This document shows positions 9,308 to 21,349 of a stretch of 45,438 bases of DNA, piece by piece. Position 1 is the stretch's first letter, and each line of letters starts with the position of its first letter. The position numbers and the translations under genes are program-made. The notes under the pieces were generated by a model that did not search any database, was not told the origin of the DNA, and saw only the letters and a list, made by a program, of their open reading frames with translations. Origin of the DNA: Rheinheimera riviphila (lineage in GTDB: Bacteria; Pseudomonadota; Gammaproteobacteria; Enterobacterales; Alteromonadaceae); NCBI RefSeq assembly GCF_004005945.1, contig NZ_SACS01000029.1, forward strand, positions 1 through 45,438, written 5' to 3'.

Positions 9308-9319
9308 CGCGGCCTTTTT
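9287..9319 (+). terminator. secE-nusG terminator
   Basis: GGCCGC (9287-9292) pairs with GCGGCC (9309-9314); inside, GATTA (9294-9298) pairs with TAATC (9304-9308) with one bulged T, and five T follow. It is a good intrinsic terminator whose loop and inner stem also hold the -10 box of the next promoter. Confidence 0.8.
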
Positions 9320-9389
9320 AACATCTGGGAAGCCGTTTGAGTAAGTGTCCTCACATTTACGAGGCAATGACCCAATAACGAGGTGAAAC

Positions 9390-9818
9390 ATGGCAAAGAA
9401 AGTCACAGCACTTGTAAAATTACAAGTTAAAGCTGGTATGGCAAACCCGTCGCCACCAGTTGGTCCAGCTTTGGGTCAACACGGTGTAAACATCATGGAA
9501 TTCTGTAAAGGCTTTAACGCCCGTACAGAATCACTGGAAAAAGGCATGCCAATTCCAGTTGTGATCACTGTTTATAGCGACCGTTCATTTACATTTGAAA
9601 CCCGCACCCCACCTGCTTCTTTCTTATTATTGAAAGCTGCTGGTTTAAAAGGTGGTTCAGGCCGTCCTAACACCCAGAAAGTGGGTAAAGTAACTCGTGC
9701 TCAGCTCGAAGAGATCGTAAAGGTCAAACGTGCTGATTTAACAGCGGGTAGCGACGAAGCAGCGGTCAGCACTATTGCTGGTACTGCTCGTTCCATGGGC
9801 TTAGTGGTGGAGGGTTAA
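9390..9818 (+). CDS. rplK: 50S ribosomal protein L11
   Basis: L11 binds the GTPase-associated centre of 23S rRNA and is needed for the RelA response. At 142 residues it has the family length, with the proline-rich motif [20 protein letters not shown] at residues 20-40 and the C-terminal RNA-binding domain. It is 3 bases upstream of rplA. In E. coli, L1 represses this pair by binding the leader; the leader here (9320-9389) is the expected place, though I cannot confirm the site. Confidence 0.98.
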   Translation: MAKKVTALVKLQVKAGMANPSPPVGPALGQHGVNIMEFCKGFNARTESLEKGMPIPVVITVYSDRSFTFETRTPPASFLLLKAAGLKGGSGRPNTQKVGKVTRAQLEEIVKVKRADLTAGSDEAAVSTIAGTARSMGLVVEG

Positions 9819-9821
9819 TCA

Positions 9822-10523
9822 ATGGCTAAATTATCAAAGCGTGCTAAATTAATCCGTTCAAAAGTAGATTCTACTCGTGAATACGCGATCAATGACGCAG
9901 TTGCGTTATTAAAAGAATTAACTGCCGGCAAATTCGTTGAAAGTATCGATGTTGCAATCAACCTCGGTATCGACGCCCGTAAATCTGATCAGAACGTGCG
10001 TGGTGCTACGGTACTGCCACACGGTACTGGCCGTACGGTTCGTGTTGCTGTGTTCACCCAAGGTGCAAACGCTGAAGCTGCTAAAGCTGCCGGTGCTGAC
10101 ATCGTAGGTATGGAAGACTTAGCTGAACAAGTTAAGAAAGGCGTAATGGACTTTGACGTCGTTATCGCTTCTCCAGACGCAATGCGTGTAGTTGGTATGT
10201 TAGGTCAAATCTTAGGCCCACGTGGTCTGATGCCAAACCCGAAAACTGGCACTGTAACTCCTAACGTAGCTGAAGCTGTGAAAAACGCTAAAGCTGGTCA
10301 GGTTCGTTACCGTAACGACAAGAATGGTATCATCCATTCTACTGTTGGTAAGCTGACTTTCGAAGCTGACAAGATCAAAGAAAACATTGAATCTCTGTTA
10401 ATTGCACTGAAACGTGCAAAACCATCTGTTGCAAAAGGTACTTACATCAAGAAAGTAACTATCTCTTCAACACACGGTGCTGGTATCGTCCTGGACCAGG
10501 CTTCTTTGGATGCCAAAGTCTAA
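9822..10523 (+). CDS. rplA: 50S ribosomal protein L1
   Basis: L1 forms the mobile L1 stalk and also represses its own operon in related bacteria. At 233 residues it is full length, with the signature [20 protein letters not shown] near residue 125-145 and the N-terminal [11 protein letters not shown]. It directly follows rplK; rplJ begins from its own promoter 300 bases downstream. Confidence 0.98.
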   Translation: MAKLSKRAKLIRSKVDSTREYAINDAVALLKELTAGKFVESIDVAINLGIDARKSDQNVRGATVLPHGTGRTVRVAVFTQGANAEAAKAAGADIVGMEDLAEQVKKGVMDFDVVIASPDAMRVVGMLGQILGPRGLMPNPKTGTVTPNVAEAVKNAKAGQVRYRNDKNGIIHSTVGKLTFEADKIKENIESLLIALKRAKPSVAKGTYIKKVTISSTHGAGIVLDQASLDAKV

Positions 10524-10546
10524 TTGAAGTTGCTTAAATAAGCTGC

Positions 10547-10575
10547 TTTACAGAGTCGCGAGGTTATTTTATAAT
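10547..10575 (+). promoter_or_regulatory. rplJ operon promoter
   Basis: TTTACA (10547-10552), a 17-base spacer and TATAAT (10570-10575). The -10 box sits in an inverted repeat: CGCGAGGTT (10557-10565) with AATCTCGCG (10573-10581). It corresponds to the L10 promoter of E. coli and drives rplJ, rplL and rpoBC. Confidence 0.75.
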
Positions 10576-10581
10576 CTCGCG

Positions 10582-10829
10582 CTCAAATTTTAGGGTAGAA
10601 GCCGGGCTTTGCTTGCAAAGTGTCTGGCTTCCGTCCAAGACCGTAGGTGCTACAAAGGCTTAGCCGCGTAGCTTAAAAAATCAACCTACGCAGACGGTGT
10701 TAGCCCCAGAAAGATTCCTATCAATCTGGCTCTCACCGTAAATCGCGCGCTTATTTTCAGGTTACTGATTAGAAGCGATGTGTAGGCACCCGGACAATCC
10801 CGTCCGGATGAACCAGGAGTTAAGAGCCA
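10582..10829 (+). promoter_or_regulatory. rplJ leader (L10-L7/L12 autoregulatory RNA)
   Basis: A long untranslated leader with several stems: GAAGCC/GGCTTC (10598-10631), CCGTAGG pairing with CCTACG (10641-10690), and CCGGAC/GTCCGG (10790-10807) just before the AGGAG ribosome site. Size, position and fold pattern fit the L10 leader, in which the L10-(L12)4 complex binds and blocks rplJ translation. Assignment rests on position and pairing; a covariance search would settle it. Confidence 0.7.
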
Positions 10830-11324
10830 ATGGCTATTAAGCTTGAAGACAAAAAAGCGATCGTTGCTGAAGTCCAGGAAGCTGCCAAAGGTGCTTTATC
10901 TGCGGTAGTCGCAGACGCTCGTGGTGTCACTGTAGGCAAAATCACAACTCTGCGTAAGCAGGCTCGTGAAGCTGGCGTTTGGATGAAAGTTGTCCGTAAC
11001 ACGCTGGTACGCCGTGCAGTATCAGGCACTGAGTTCGAGTGTTTAAGCGACGCGTTCGTCGGCCCAACGCTGATTGCGTTCTCTAAAGAGCACCCAGGTG
11101 CTGCAGCGCGGATCTTCAAAGATTTCGCCAAAGAGAACCAAAAGTTTGAGCTGAAAGGCGCAGCCTTCAATGGCGCCACAGTCAGTATCGATGTTTTAGC
11201 AAGTCTGCCAACGCGCGACGAAGCTATTGCACGCCTGATGAGCACTATGAAAGAAGCAGCAGCCGGCAAACTTGTACGTACAATTGCCGCGGTTCGCGAC
11301 CAAAAACAGGATCAAGCCGCGTAA
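10830..11324 (+). CDS. rplJ: 50S ribosomal protein L10
   Basis: L10 is the base of the ribosomal stalk; its C-terminal helix carries L7/L12 dimers. The 164-residue protein has the family start [14 protein letters not shown], the conserved RNTLVRRAV and the C-terminal helix with [11 protein letters not shown]. It is preceded by AGGAG and a long leader. Its gene is followed after 68 bases by rplL. Confidence 0.98.
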   Translation: MAIKLEDKKAIVAEVQEAAKGALSAVVADARGVTVGKITTLRKQAREAGVWMKVVRNTLVRRAVSGTEFECLSDAFVGPTLIAFSKEHPGAAARIFKDFAKENQKFELKGAAFNGATVSIDVLASLPTRDEAIARLMSTMKEAAAGKLVRTIAAVRDQKQDQAA

Positions 11325-11392
11325 TTTTACGTGTTGTTTGGTAAGTAAAGTTTAATACGGGAAATATTCCCCTTAGTTTAGGAATCTGAGCA

Positions 11393-11758
11393 ATGTCAGT
11401 TACTAAAGATCAAATCTTAGACGCAATCGCTGCAATGTCTGTAATGGAAGTTGTAGAACTGATCAGCGCTATGGAAGAAAAATTCGGCGTTTCTGCTTCA
11501 GCTGCTGTTGCAGTTGCTGCTGGTCCAGCTGCAGTTGTTGAAGAACAAACTGAATTCAACGTAATCCTGGCCACTATCGGTGCGAACAAAGTATCTGTGA
11601 TCAAAGCAGTACGTGGCGCAACTGGTTTAGGCCTGAAAGAAGCGAAAGACCTGGTTGAATCTGCTCCAGCAGCAATCAAAGAAGCCGTTTCTAAAGCCGA
11701 AGCTGAAACTCTGAAGAAAGAGTTAGAAGAAGCTGGTGCTACTGTTGAGATCAAATAA
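11393..11758 (+). CDS. rplL: 50S ribosomal protein L7/L12
   Basis: The stalk protein that recruits translation GTPases. The 121 residues show the three parts: N-terminal dimer domain (1-33), an Ala/Val-rich hinge (about 38-52) and the C-terminal factor-binding domain with [20 protein letters not shown] and LVESAP. Usual length. An attenuator follows before rpoB. Confidence 0.98.
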   Translation: MSVTKDQILDAIAAMSVMEVVELISAMEEKFGVSASAAVAVAAGPAAVVEEQTEFNVILATIGANKVSVIKAVRGATGLGLKEAKDLVESAPAAIKEAVSKAEAETLKKELEEAGATVEIK

Positions 11759-11796
11759 TCCAGATTATTCTGGATTAGCCGCCTGATTTCAGGCTA

Positions 11797-11827
11797 GGCT
11801 GGTGGTGAAATAACCACCGGCCTTTTT
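11797..11827 (+). terminator. rplL-rpoB attenuator
   Basis: GGCTGGTGGT (11797-11806) pairs with ACCACCGGCC (11813-11822), followed by five T. It stands between rplL and rpoB as in E. coli, where partial read-through makes less polymerase than ribosomal protein. It is therefore probably a partial terminator. Confidence 0.85.
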
Positions 11828-11936
11828 GCGCTGTGGGACATTGATTTTCCCCGCCCCTTATGACGCCATTGTGGATGTCATAACCACCGCCCCGCAAGGG
11901 TAGGTAGGGTAAAAAATCAGCAAGCTGAGGAACCCC

Positions 11937-14900
11937 ATGACTTACTCTTATTCTGAAAAGAAACGTATCCGTAAGGACTTCGGTAAACGCCCACAAGTGT
12001 TGGACGTACCATATCTGTTGTCGATTCAAATCGAATCGTTCAGCAAATTTATTGAGCCAGATCCAGAAGGTGGATACGGTTTAGAAGCCGCTTTCCGCTC
12101 TGTATTCCCGATCAAAAGCTATTCAGGTAGCGCAGAACTGCAATATGTCAGTTACCGGATCGGCGAACCTGTGTTTGATGTAAAAGAGTGTCAAATCCGT
12201 GGTGTTACATACTCAGCGCCGCTGCGTGTGAAACTGCGGATGGTGTTATTTGATAAAGAAGCACCAGGCACAATCAAAGACATCCGCGAGCAAGAAGTTT
12301 ATATGGGCGAAATTCCGCTCATGACTGAAAACGGTACCTTCGTGATTAATGGTACTGAACGGGTAATTGTTTCTCAGCTGCACCGTAGTCCGGGCGTGTT
12401 CTTTGATCACGACCGTGGTAAAACTCACTCATCAGGTAAAGTCCTGTATAACGCGCGCGTCATTCCTTACCGTGGTTCATGGTTAGATTTTGAATTTGAT
12501 GCCAAAGATGCGTTATTCGTCCGTATTGACCGTCGCCGCAAACTGCCGGCTACGATTTTATTACGTGCACTTGAGTTAAGCACTGAAGACATCCTGAACA
12601 CCTTCTTTGAAAATACTACATTTGAAATCAAAGATGGCAAGTTGATGATGGCTGTTGTGGCAAACCGCTTACGTGGTGAAACTGCCCAATTCGACATCAA
12701 AGACAACAACGGCGAAATTATCGTTGAAGCGGGTCGTCGTATCACCGCTAAACACGTTCGTCAGTTGGAAAAAACCGGCTTGACCCTGATGGAAGTACCG
12801 CATGAGTACGTCGTCGGCCGTGTGCTTGCACAAAATTATGCTGACCGTTCAACCGGAGAGATTATTGCCGAGGCGAACGCTGAACTCACATTGGAGTTGT
12901 TGGCGAAATTAGCAAAAGCTGGCTATGACAGCTTTAAAACATTGTATATCAACGATTTGGATCAGGGTGCTTATATCTCTGACACCATTCGCATTGATCC
13001 GAGCAACAACCGGATGGAAGCGCTGGTCGAAATCTATCGCATGATGCGTCCTGGCGAACCGCCAACACGCGAAGCTGCAGAAACGTTATTCCAAAACCTG
13101 TTCTTCTCAGAAGATCGTTATGATCTGTCAACCGTTGGCCGGATGAAATTCAACCGCCGCGTGAACTTTGAAGAAGGTAAAGGCGCCGGTGTGCTGTCGA
13201 AAGACGACATCTTAGCCGTGATGAAAGTACTGATTGATATCCGTAACGGTAATGGCGAAGTGGACGATATCGACCACTTAGGTAACCGTCGTATTCGTTC
13301 TGTTGGTGAAATGGCTGAAAACCAGTTCCGCGTTGGTTTAGTCCGCGTTGAACGTGCGGTGAAAGAGCGTTTATCACTGGGCGATTTAGACGCAGTGATG
13401 CCACAGGATTTAATCAATGCCAAGCCAATTTCGGCGGCAGTGAAAGAATTCTTCGGCTCAAGCCAGCTGTCACAGTTCATGGACCAGAACAACCCGTTGT
13501 CAGAAGTGACACACAAACGTCGTATCTCTGCGTTAGGCCCTGGCGGTTTGACCCGTGAGCGCGCAGGCTTCGAAGTCCGTGACGTTCACCCAACGCATTA
13601 CGGTCGTGTTTGTCCAATCGAAACGCCTGAAGGTCCAAACATCGGTCTGATCAACTCATTGTCTATGTTCGCACAGACCAACGAGTATGGTTTCCTGGAA
13701 ACCCCTTACCGTCGCATTGAAGACGGTATTGTGACTGACGAAGTAGATTTCTTATCAGCCATTGAAGAAGGTAACTTCGTGATCGCTCAGGCAAACGCCG
13801 AGCTGAACAAAGATAACCGTCTGGTTGAAGAACTGGTTCCTTGCCGTTACAAAAACGAATTTACGCTGATGCCAGCGGACAAAGTCCAGTACATGGACGT
13901 TGCCCCGCAACAAATCGTATCAGTAGCCGCTGCCTTGATCCCGTTCCTGGAACACGATGATGCTAACCGCGCATTGATGGGTTCAAACATGCAACGTCAA
14001 GCCGTACCAACTTTACGTGCTGATAAGCCGTTAGTAGGTACTGGTGTAGAGCGTGTGGTTGCCAAAGATTCTGGTGTAACTGTGGTCGCAAAACGTGGTG
14101 GTACTGTTGATTATGTCGACGCCAGCCGTATTGTTATTAAAGTACACGAAGAAGAAATGGTGGCCGGTGAAGCCGGTATCGACATTTATAACCTGACCAA
14201 ATACACCCGTTCTAACCAGAACACCTGTATCAACCAGCGCCCATGTGTGAACCATGGTGAGCCGATTGAGCGTGGTGATGTTCTGGCCGATGGTCCGTCT
14301 ACGGACTTAGGTGAATTGGCTCTGGGTCAAAACCTGCGCGTGGCATTCATGCCATGGAACGGTTACAACTTCGAAGACTCGATTTTATTATCTGAGCGTT
14401 TAGTGCAGGAAGATCGCCTGACCACTATTCACATTCAGGAACTGAGCTGTATTGCCCGTGATACTAAGTTAGGTGCAGAAGAAATTACTGCAGATATCCC
14501 TAACGTGGGTGAGTCTGCGCTGTCGAAGCTGGACGAAGCCGGTATTGTGTACATCGGTGCTGAAGTGAAAGGCGGCGACATTCTGGTTGGTAAAGTCACT
14601 CCTAAGGGTGAAAGCCAGTTAACACCAGAAGAAAAACTGTTACGCGCAATCTTCGGTGAAAAAGCTTCAGATGTAAAAGACACTTCATTACGCGTTCCTA
14701 ACTCTGTGACAGGTACTGTCATCGACGTTCAGGTGTTTACCCGTGATGGCGTAGAAAAAGATAAACGTGCCCGTGAAATCGAGGAGATGGAAGTCAAACA
14801 GGCTAAGAAAGACCTGAATGAAGAATTCCGGATCCTGGAAGAAGGTATTTGCTCTCGTGCCCGTAACCTAATCGAAGGTACTGGTGTTGACCGCACCAAG

Positions 14901-15962
14901 CTGAACAACATGCGTGCTGACGTGCTGTTAGCGCAAAGTTTAGCGGACGAAGATAAACAAAACGATTTAGAACAATTAGCGGCTCAGTACGAAGAAATCC
15001 GTATCGAATACGATAAGAAGTTCGAAGCGAAACGCCGCAAAATCATCCAGGGTGATGATTTGGCACCTGGCGTGCTGAAGATCGTTAAAGTTTATCTGGC
15101 GGTTAAACGTCGTATTCAGCCTGGTGATAAGATGGCCGGCCGTCACGGTAACAAGGGTGTTATCTCTTCTATCGTGCCAGTTGAAGACATGCCATATGAC
15201 GAAAAAGGTCAGCCGGTTGATATCGTACTGAACCCGTTAGGTGTTCCGTCGCGGATGAACATCGGTCAGATCCTGGAAACTCACTTAGGCTTAGCGGCTC
15301 GTGGTATCGGTGACAAGATTGACGGCATGATCAAAGACCAACGTGAAATCTCGGACATCCGTGATTTCTTAGTCAAGGTCTATGAACTGGGTGAATCTCG
15401 TCAGGATGTTGACGTTGGCAGCTTCACAGATGACGAAGTTCGTCGTCTGGCGCAGAACCTGCGTAAAGGCTTACCAGTGGCATCTCCGGTGTTTGATGGC
15501 GCGAAAGAAAGCGAAATCAAAGAATTGCTGGCACTTGGCGACTTGCCAACCAGCGGTCAGATCACGTTATACGATGGTCGTACCGGTAATACCTTTGAGC
15601 GTAAAGTTACAGTTGGCTACATGTACATGCTGAAGCTGAACCACTTAGTTGATGACAAGATGCACGCCCGTTCTACCGGTTCGTACAGTCTGGTTACCCA
15701 ACAGCCACTGGGCGGTAAAGCTCAGTTCGGTGGTCAGCGCTTCGGTGAGATGGAAGTGTGGGCACTGGAAGCATACGGTGCAGCCTATACCCTGCAGGAA
15801 ATGTTGACTGTGAAGTCTGATGACGTGAATGGCCGGACCAAGATGTATAAAAACATCGTGGATGGCGACCACCGCATGGAACCAGGCATGCCAGAATCTT
15901 TCAACGTATTGATGAAAGAAATCCGTTCGCTCGGTATCAACATCGAATTGGAAGAGGAATAA
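11937..15962 (+). CDS. rpoB: RNA polymerase subunit beta
   Basis: The 1341-residue beta subunit forms one pincer and much of the active site. The rifampicin-binding stretch reads [20 protein letters not shown] and [11 protein letters not shown] with unaltered Asp, His and Ser at the common resistance positions, so the protein looks rifampicin-sensitive. [11 protein letters not shown] near the C-terminus contributes active-site lysines. It starts at ATG 11937 after an AGGAA ribosome site; the attenuator precedes it and rpoC follows after 95 bases. Confidence 0.99.
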   Translation: MTYSYSEKKRIRKDFGKRPQVLDVPYLLSIQIESFSKFIEPDPEGGYGLEAAFRSVFPIKSYSGSAELQYVSYRIGEPVFDVKECQIRGVTYSAPLRVKLRMVLFDKEAPGTIKDIREQEVYMGEIPLMTENGTFVINGTERVIVSQLHRSPGVFFDHDRGKTHSSGKVLYNARVIPYRGSWLDFEFDAKDALFVRIDRRRKLPATILLRALELSTEDILNTFFENTTFEIKDGKLMMAVVANRLRGETAQFDIKDNNGEIIVEAGRRITAKHVRQLEKTGLTLMEVPHEYVVGRVLAQNYADRSTGEIIAEANAELTLELLAKLAKAGYDSFKTLYINDLDQGAYISDTIRIDPSNNRMEALVEIYRMMRPGEPPTREAAETLFQNLFFSEDRYDLSTVGRMKFNRRVNFEEGKGAGVLSKDDILAVMKVLIDIRNGNGEVDDIDHLGNRRIRSVGEMAENQFRVGLVRVERAVKERLSLGDLDAVMPQDLINAKPISAAVKEFFGSSQLSQFMDQNNPLSEVTHKRRISALGPGGLTRERAGFEVRDVHPTHYGRVCPIETPEGPNIGLINSLSMFAQTNEYGFLETPYRRIEDGIVTDEVDFLSAIEEGNFVIAQANAELNKDNRLVEELVPCRYKNEFTLMPADKVQYMDVAPQQIVSVAAALIPFLEHDDANRALMGSNMQRQAVPTLRADKPLVGTGVERVVAKDSGVTVVAKRGGTVDYVDASRIVIKVHEEEMVAGEAGIDIYNLTKYTRSNQNTCINQRPCVNHGEPIERGDVLADGPSTDLGELALGQNLRVAFMPWNGYNFEDSILLSERLVQEDRLTTIHIQELSCIARDTKLGAEEITADIPNVGESALSKLDEAGIVYIGAEVKGGDILVGKVTPKGESQLTPEEKLLRAIFGEKASDVKDTSLRVPNSVTGTVIDVQVFTRDGVEKDKRAREIEEMEVKQAKKDLNEEFRILEEGICSRARNLIEGTGVDRTKLNNMRADVLLAQSLADEDKQNDLEQLAAQYEEIRIEYDKKFEAKRRKIIQGDDLAPGVLKIVKVYLAVKRRIQPGDKMAGRHGNKGVISSIVPVEDMPYDEKGQPVDIVLNPLGVPSRMNIGQILETHLGLAARGIGDKIDGMIKDQREISDIRDFLVKVYELGESRQDVDVGSFTDDEVRRLAQNLRKGLPVASPVFDGAKESEIKELLALGDLPTSGQITLYDGRTGNTFERKVTVGYMYMLKLNHLVDDKMHARSTGSYSLVTQQPLGGKAQFGGQRFGEMEVWALEAYGAAYTLQEMLTVKSDDVNGRTKMYKNIVDGDHRMEPGMPESFNVLMKEIRSLGINIELEEE

Positions 15963-15971
15963 CCCTCAGCG

Positions 15972-15989
15972 CCCCGGGCAACCGGGGCT
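15972..15989 (+). other. GCAA-loop hairpin in rpoB-rpoC spacer
   Basis: GCCCCGG-GCAA-CCGGGGC is a perfect 7-bp GC stem with a GNRA tetraloop, 10 bases after the rpoB stop. There is no T run, so it is not an obvious terminator. It may stabilise or position processing of the rpoB-rpoC message. Confidence 0.5.
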
Positions 15990-16057
15990 GTTATCTGAGT
16001 GCTGAATTGGGGCGCAAGCCGTCCCGTTACCGGTTAAACCTCTGACAGGAGAGCAAA

Positions 16058-19000
16058 GTGAAAGACTTATTAAAGTTTCTGAAACAACAAACAAAAACTG
16101 AAGAGTTCGATGTGATCCGTATCGGTCTTTCTTCACCTGACATGATCCGTTCATGGTCATTTGGTGAAGTGAAAAAGCCTGAAACGATCAACTACCGTAC
16201 TTTTAAGCCTGAGCGTGACGGTCTGTTCTGTGCCCGGATCTTTGGCCCGGTCAAAGATTACGAATGTCTGTGCGGTAAGTACAAACGTCTGAAGCACCGT
16301 GGTGTGATCTGTGAAAAGTGTGGTGTTGAAGTCACACTGACTAAAGTGCGTCGTGAGCGCATGGGTCACATTGAACTGGCAAGTCCAGTTGCCCACATTT
16401 GGTTCCTGAAGTCACTGCCGAGCCGTATCGGTTTGCTGCTGGATATGACGTTACGTGATATCGAGCGCGTGCTGTATTTCGAAAGCTACGTAGTGACCGA
16501 ACCAGGTATGACGTCTTTAGAGCGTCGTCAGATGCTGACTGAAGAAGAATACTTAGACGTGCTGGAAGAGCACGGCGACGAGTTCGAAGCGAAAATGGGT
16601 GCAGAAGCAATTCTGGACATTTTACGTGGTATCGAACTTGCGACAGAAATTAAGCAAATGCGTGAAGAGTTACCGACGATCAACTCGGAAACTAAACGTA
16701 AGAAGATCAGCAAACGCTTAAAACTGATGGAAGCATTCTTCACTTCAGGCAACAAGCCTGAGTGGATGATCATGACAGTGCTGCCAGTACTGCCACCGGA
16801 TTTACGTCCTTTGGTACCACTGGACGGCGGCCGTTTTGCAACTTCAGATCTGAACGATTTGTACCGTCGTGTAATCAACCGTAACAACCGTCTGAAGCGT
16901 CTTCTGGACCTGTCAGCACCTGATATCATCGTTCGTAACGAAAAACGGATGTTGCAGGAAGCGGTTGATGCGTTGTTAGATAACGGTCGTCGCGGTCGCG
17001 CCATTACTGGCTCGAACAAGCGTCCGCTGAAGTCTTTAGCCGACATGATCAAAGGTAAACAAGGTCGTTTCCGTCAGAACTTACTTGGTAAGCGCGTCGA
17101 CTATTCAGGTCGTTCGGTTATTACCGTAGGTCCTACACTGCGTCTGCACCAGTGTGGTCTGCCGAAGAAAATGGCACTTGAGCTGTTCAAGCCGTTTATT
17201 TACGGCAAGCTGGAAGCCCGTGGTTTGGCCACTACTATCAAAGCCGCCAAGAAAATGGTTGAGCGCGAAGTCGGTGAAGTATGGGACGTGTTAGATGAAG
17301 TGATCCGCGAACATCCGGTATTACTGAACCGCGCACCAACACTGCACCGTCTGGGTATTCAAGCATTTGAACCAGTACTGATTGAAGGTAAAGCGATTCA
17401 GTTACACCCATTGGTGTGTGCTGCATACAACGCCGACTTCGACGGTGACCAGATGGCGGTCCACGTACCGCTGACGCTGGAAGCCCAGTTAGAAGCCCGC
17501 GCGCTGATGATGTCGACCAACAACGTACTGTCACCAGCCAACGGTGAACCAATCATCGTTCCTTCACAGGACGTTGTATTGGGTCTGTACTACATGACTC
17601 GTGATGCCATCAACGCCAAAGGCGAAGGCATGATGTTCAAAAATCCGAAGGAAGCTGAAAAAGCCTTCCGTGCCGGCGTGGCCAGTTTACACGCTCGCGT
17701 TAAAGTCCGGATTGTTGAAGTGTTAGCCGATGAAGAAGGCAACAGAACCACATCAACCAAAGTGCGTGATACCACTGTGGGCCGTGCGATCCTGTACTCA
17801 ATTCTGCCAGAAGGTTTGGCGTTTGATTCAGTGAACCAGGCGATGGGTAAAAAGCAGATCTCTCGTTTACTGAACGGTTCTTACCGTCGGATCGGTCTGA
17901 AAAACACTGTTATCCTGGCTGACCAAATCATGTATACCGGTTTCCACTACGCAATGTTGTCAGGTGTGTCTGTTGGTATCAACGACATGGTTATTCCTGA
18001 TGCAAAAGTGGACATCATCGCTGCAGCTGAAGCCGAAGTATCGGAAATCAATGACCAGTTCCAACAAGGTCTGGTTACTGCCGGTGAAAAATACAACAAA
18101 GTTATCGATATCTGGTCAACAGCTAACGAAACTTTGTCAAAAGCCATGATGGACAATCTGTCAAAAGAGTCTGTGGTTGACCGCGACGGTAATACCGTTA
18201 CCCAACCATCGTTTAACTCTGTTTATATGATGGCAGACTCAGGCGCGCGGGGCTCTCCGGCCCAGATCCGTCAGTTGGCGGGTATGCGTGGTCTGATGGC
18301 AAAACCAGATGGTTCAATCATCGAAACGCCAATTACCGCAAACTTCCGTGAAGGTCTGAGCGTACTTCAGTACTTCATCTCTACTCACGGTGCTCGTAAA
18401 GGTTTGGCGGATACCGCGTTAAAAACAGCAAACTCTGGTTACCTGACTCGTCGTCTGGTAGACGTTGCACAAGACTTAGTCGTGACTGAATCCGATTGTG
18501 GTTCAGACAAAGGCATCATGATGAAACCGCTGATTGAAGGTGGTGACGTTGTAGAAGGTCTGCGTGAGCGCGTATTAGGCCGGGTAGTGATTGGTGATGT
18601 GGTGGTTCCTGCAACTGGCGAAGTGCTGGTTGAAGATGGCACCATGCTGGACGAAAAACTGTGTGACGCGATTGAAAAAAATTCAATCGACGAAGTCTAT
18701 GTTCGTTCAGTAATTACCTGTCAGACCAACTTCGGTGTTTGTGCCAAGTGTTACGGTCGTGACTTAGCCCGTGGCCATATCATCAATGCTGGTGAAGCGG
18801 TTGGTGTTATCGCGGCGCAGTCTATCGGTGAACCTGGTACACAGCTGACGATGCGTACATTCCACATCGGTGGTGCGGCATCGCGGGCCTCTGCTGAAAA
18901 CAGCGTACAGGTCAAAAACGCCGGTATCCTGAAACTGCACAACGCCAAGTTTGTTCGTAACAGCGACAATAAAATCGTTATTACTTCACGTTCAGCTGAA

Positions 19001-20239
19001 GTCACCGTATTTGACGAACTGGGCCGTGAAAAAGAACGTTATAAACTGCCATACGGTTCGATCATGACCACGGATGACAATGCTGCCATCGTGTCAGGTC
19101 AAATCGTCGCAAACTGGGATCCGCATTCTCACCCGATTATCGTTGAGCGCGGCGCCAAGGTATCTTACAGCGATGTAGATGATACCAATACCGAAGTACA
19201 ACAGGATGACCTGACCGGTCTGACGCGTACCGTGGTGAAGGATTTGTCCAAAGCCAACGCGAAAGAGCCGAAGTTAATTCTGGAAATGGACGACGGTGCA
19301 CTGCAGGAAATCCGCCTGCCAAGCTTCACCACTATCGAAATTACCGATGGTCAGAATGTGAAAGCGGGTGCGGTACTGGCGCGTATTCCACAAGAAAGCT
19401 CGAAAACACGGGACATCACCGGTGGTCTGCCACGCGTTGCTGACTTATTCGAAGCCCGTAAGCCAAAAGATCCAGCCATCCTGGCGGAAATTTCTGGTGT
19501 TATCAGCTTCGGTAAAGAAACTAAAGGCAAACGCCGTCTGCTGATCACCCCAGAACAAGGTGATATCCATGAAGAAATGATCCCGAAATGGCGTCAGGTC
19601 AACGTGTTTGAAGGCGAGCGGATCGAGAAAGGCGAAGTTATTTCTGAAGGTCCAGAGTCGCCACACGATATCCTGCGTTTACGTGGTATCCACCATGTTG
19701 CCAGCTATATCGTCAACGAAGTTCAGGACGTTTACCGCCTGCAAGGCGTTAAAATCAACGATAAGCACATTGAGACGATTATCCGTCAGATGCTGCGTAA
19801 GTGTGTGATTTTACACCCTGGCAACAGTGAGTTCCTTGAAGGCGAACAGGTTGAAGTATCACGGGTGAACCTCGCGAACGTCGAACTGGAAAAAGCCGGC
19901 AAAATGCCAGCGAAGTATGAACGCAGCCTGCTGGGTATTACCAAAGCATCGCTGTCGACTGACTCGTTCATTTCTGCCGCGTCATTCCAGGAAACGACCC
20001 GCGTGTTAACCGAAGCTGCAGTTGGTGGTAAAACCGACGAGCTGCGTGGTCTGAAAGAAAACGTTATTGTAGGCCGTCTGATCCCGGCTGGTACTGGTTT
20101 TTCATATCATCAAAACCGTGCCCGTCAACGTCAACGTGTCGCCAATGGCGAAGTCGCTGAACCGGCGATGAGTGCAGAATCAGCAGAACAAGCGCTGACT
20201 GATGCTCTCAATATGAACCTGTCTGGTAACGACGAATAA
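16058..20239 (+). CDS. rpoC: RNA polymerase subunit beta'
   Basis: The 1393-residue beta' subunit carries the catalytic magnesium in [11 protein letters not shown] (near residue 460). The N-terminal zinc finger is visible as [20 protein letters not shown], and the second zinc site as [13 protein letters not shown] in the middle region. The bridge helix and trigger loop regions are present. The start is GTG 16058 with AGGAGAG upstream. It is slightly shorter than E. coli (1407) at the C-terminal tail. A terminator follows. Confidence 0.99.
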   Translation: MKDLLKFLKQQTKTEEFDVIRIGLSSPDMIRSWSFGEVKKPETINYRTFKPERDGLFCARIFGPVKDYECLCGKYKRLKHRGVICEKCGVEVTLTKVRRERMGHIELASPVAHIWFLKSLPSRIGLLLDMTLRDIERVLYFESYVVTEPGMTSLERRQMLTEEEYLDVLEEHGDEFEAKMGAEAILDILRGIELATEIKQMREELPTINSETKRKKISKRLKLMEAFFTSGNKPEWMIMTVLPVLPPDLRPLVPLDGGRFATSDLNDLYRRVINRNNRLKRLLDLSAPDIIVRNEKRMLQEAVDALLDNGRRGRAITGSNKRPLKSLADMIKGKQGRFRQNLLGKRVDYSGRSVITVGPTLRLHQCGLPKKMALELFKPFIYGKLEARGLATTIKAAKKMVEREVGEVWDVLDEVIREHPVLLNRAPTLHRLGIQAFEPVLIEGKAIQLHPLVCAAYNADFDGDQMAVHVPLTLEAQLEARALMMSTNNVLSPANGEPIIVPSQDVVLGLYYMTRDAINAKGEGMMFKNPKEAEKAFRAGVASLHARVKVRIVEVLADEEGNRTTSTKVRDTTVGRAILYSILPEGLAFDSVNQAMGKKQISRLLNGSYRRIGLKNTVILADQIMYTGFHYAMLSGVSVGINDMVIPDAKVDIIAAAEAEVSEINDQFQQGLVTAGEKYNKVIDIWSTANETLSKAMMDNLSKESVVDRDGNTVTQPSFNSVYMMADSGARGSPAQIRQLAGMRGLMAKPDGSIIETPITANFREGLSVLQYFISTHGARKGLADTALKTANSGYLTRRLVDVAQDLVVTESDCGSDKGIMMKPLIEGGDVVEGLRERVLGRVVIGDVVVPATGEVLVEDGTMLDEKLCDAIEKNSIDEVYVRSVITCQTNFGVCAKCYGRDLARGHIINAGEAVGVIAAQSIGEPGTQLTMRTFHIGGAASRASAENSVQVKNAGILKLHNAKFVRNSDNKIVITSRSAEVTVFDELGREKERYKLPYGSIMTTDDNAAIVSGQIVANWDPHSHPIIVERGAKVSYSDVDDTNTEVQQDDLTGLTRTVVKDLSKANAKEPKLILEMDDGALQEIRLPSFTTIEITDGQNVKAGAVLARIPQESSKTRDITGGLPRVADLFEARKPKDPAILAEISGVISFGKETKGKRRLLITPEQGDIHEEMIPKWRQVNVFEGERIEKGEVISEGPESPHDILRLRGIHHVASYIVNEVQDVYRLQGVKINDKHIETIIRQMLRKCVILHPGNSEFLEGEQVEVSRVNLANVELEKAGKMPAKYERSLLGITKASLSTDSFISAASFQETTRVLTEAAVGGKTDELRGLKENVIVGRLIPAGTGFSYHQNRARQRQRVANGEVAEPAMSAESAEQALTDALNMNLSGNDE

Positions 20240-20254
20240 GTTGTTATTCTGACG

Positions 20255-20290
20255 AAGGCCTGACGCACTTCTGGTGTGTCAGGCCTTTTC
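20255..20290 (+). terminator. rpoBC terminator
   Basis: AAGGCCTGACGCAC (20255-20268) pairs with GTGTGTCAGGCCTT (20274-20287) with one G-U pair, then a short T stretch. It closes the rplJL-rpoBC unit. Confidence 0.85.
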
Positions 20291-20294
20291 TGTC

Positions 20295-20769
<475 letters not shown>

Positions 20770-20851
20770 CTTAACTCCGTTAAGTAAGGCCAAACTAAAC
20801 AACTTTTTTCATTAAAAGTTTTGGAATCACCTGAAGCAATCGGAGTTTCGA

Positions 20852-21322
20852 ATGCCAAGAAGACGCGTCATAGGTCAACGTAAAATCCTTCCAGATCCTA
20901 AATTCGGAAGTGAATTACTTGCCAAGTTTGTAAACGTCGTAATGATCGACGGAAAAAAATCAATCGCTGAATCAATTGTATACGGCGCATTAGAAATCGC
21001 TGCGACGAAATCTAAAAAAGCTCACTTAGATATTTTCGAAGTGGCTCTGGATAACATTCGTCCAACTGTCGAAGTTAAATCACGCCGTGTAGGTGGTTCT
21101 ACCTATCAGGTACCATGTGAAGTTCGTCAGGTTCGTCGTAATGCGTTAGCAATGCGTTGGTTGACTGAAGCAGCCCGTAAACGTGGTGAAAAATCAATGG
21201 CTCAGCGTTTAGCTGGTGAAATGCTGGATGCTATTGAGAACAAAGGTTCTGCTGTTAAAAAGCGTGAAGACGTACACCGTATGGCCGAAGCTAACAAAGC
21301 CTTCGCCCATTTCCGCTGGTAA
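20852..21322 (+). CDS. rpsG: 30S ribosomal protein S7
   Basis: S7 nucleates assembly of the 30S head and, in E. coli, represses the str operon by binding the rpsL-rpsG spacer. The protein is 156 residues, starts [16 protein letters not shown] and has the conserved [16 protein letters not shown]. The 82-base spacer before it is the expected S7 target; no clear structure was worked out. Confidence 0.97.
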   Translation: MPRRRVIGQRKILPDPKFGSELLAKFVNVVMIDGKKSIAESIVYGALEIAATKSKKAHLDIFEVALDNIRPTVEVKSRRVGGSTYQVPCEVRQVRRNALAMRWLTEAARKRGEKSMAQRLAGEMLDAIENKGSAVKKREDVHRMAEANKAFAHFRW

Positions 21323-21349
21323 GTTAGAGCTTTTTAAGAGGATTTCATT

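Noticed and set aside
13430..13560. Possible rifampicin resistance change in rpoB
   Set aside because: The cluster residues read as wild type at all common positions.
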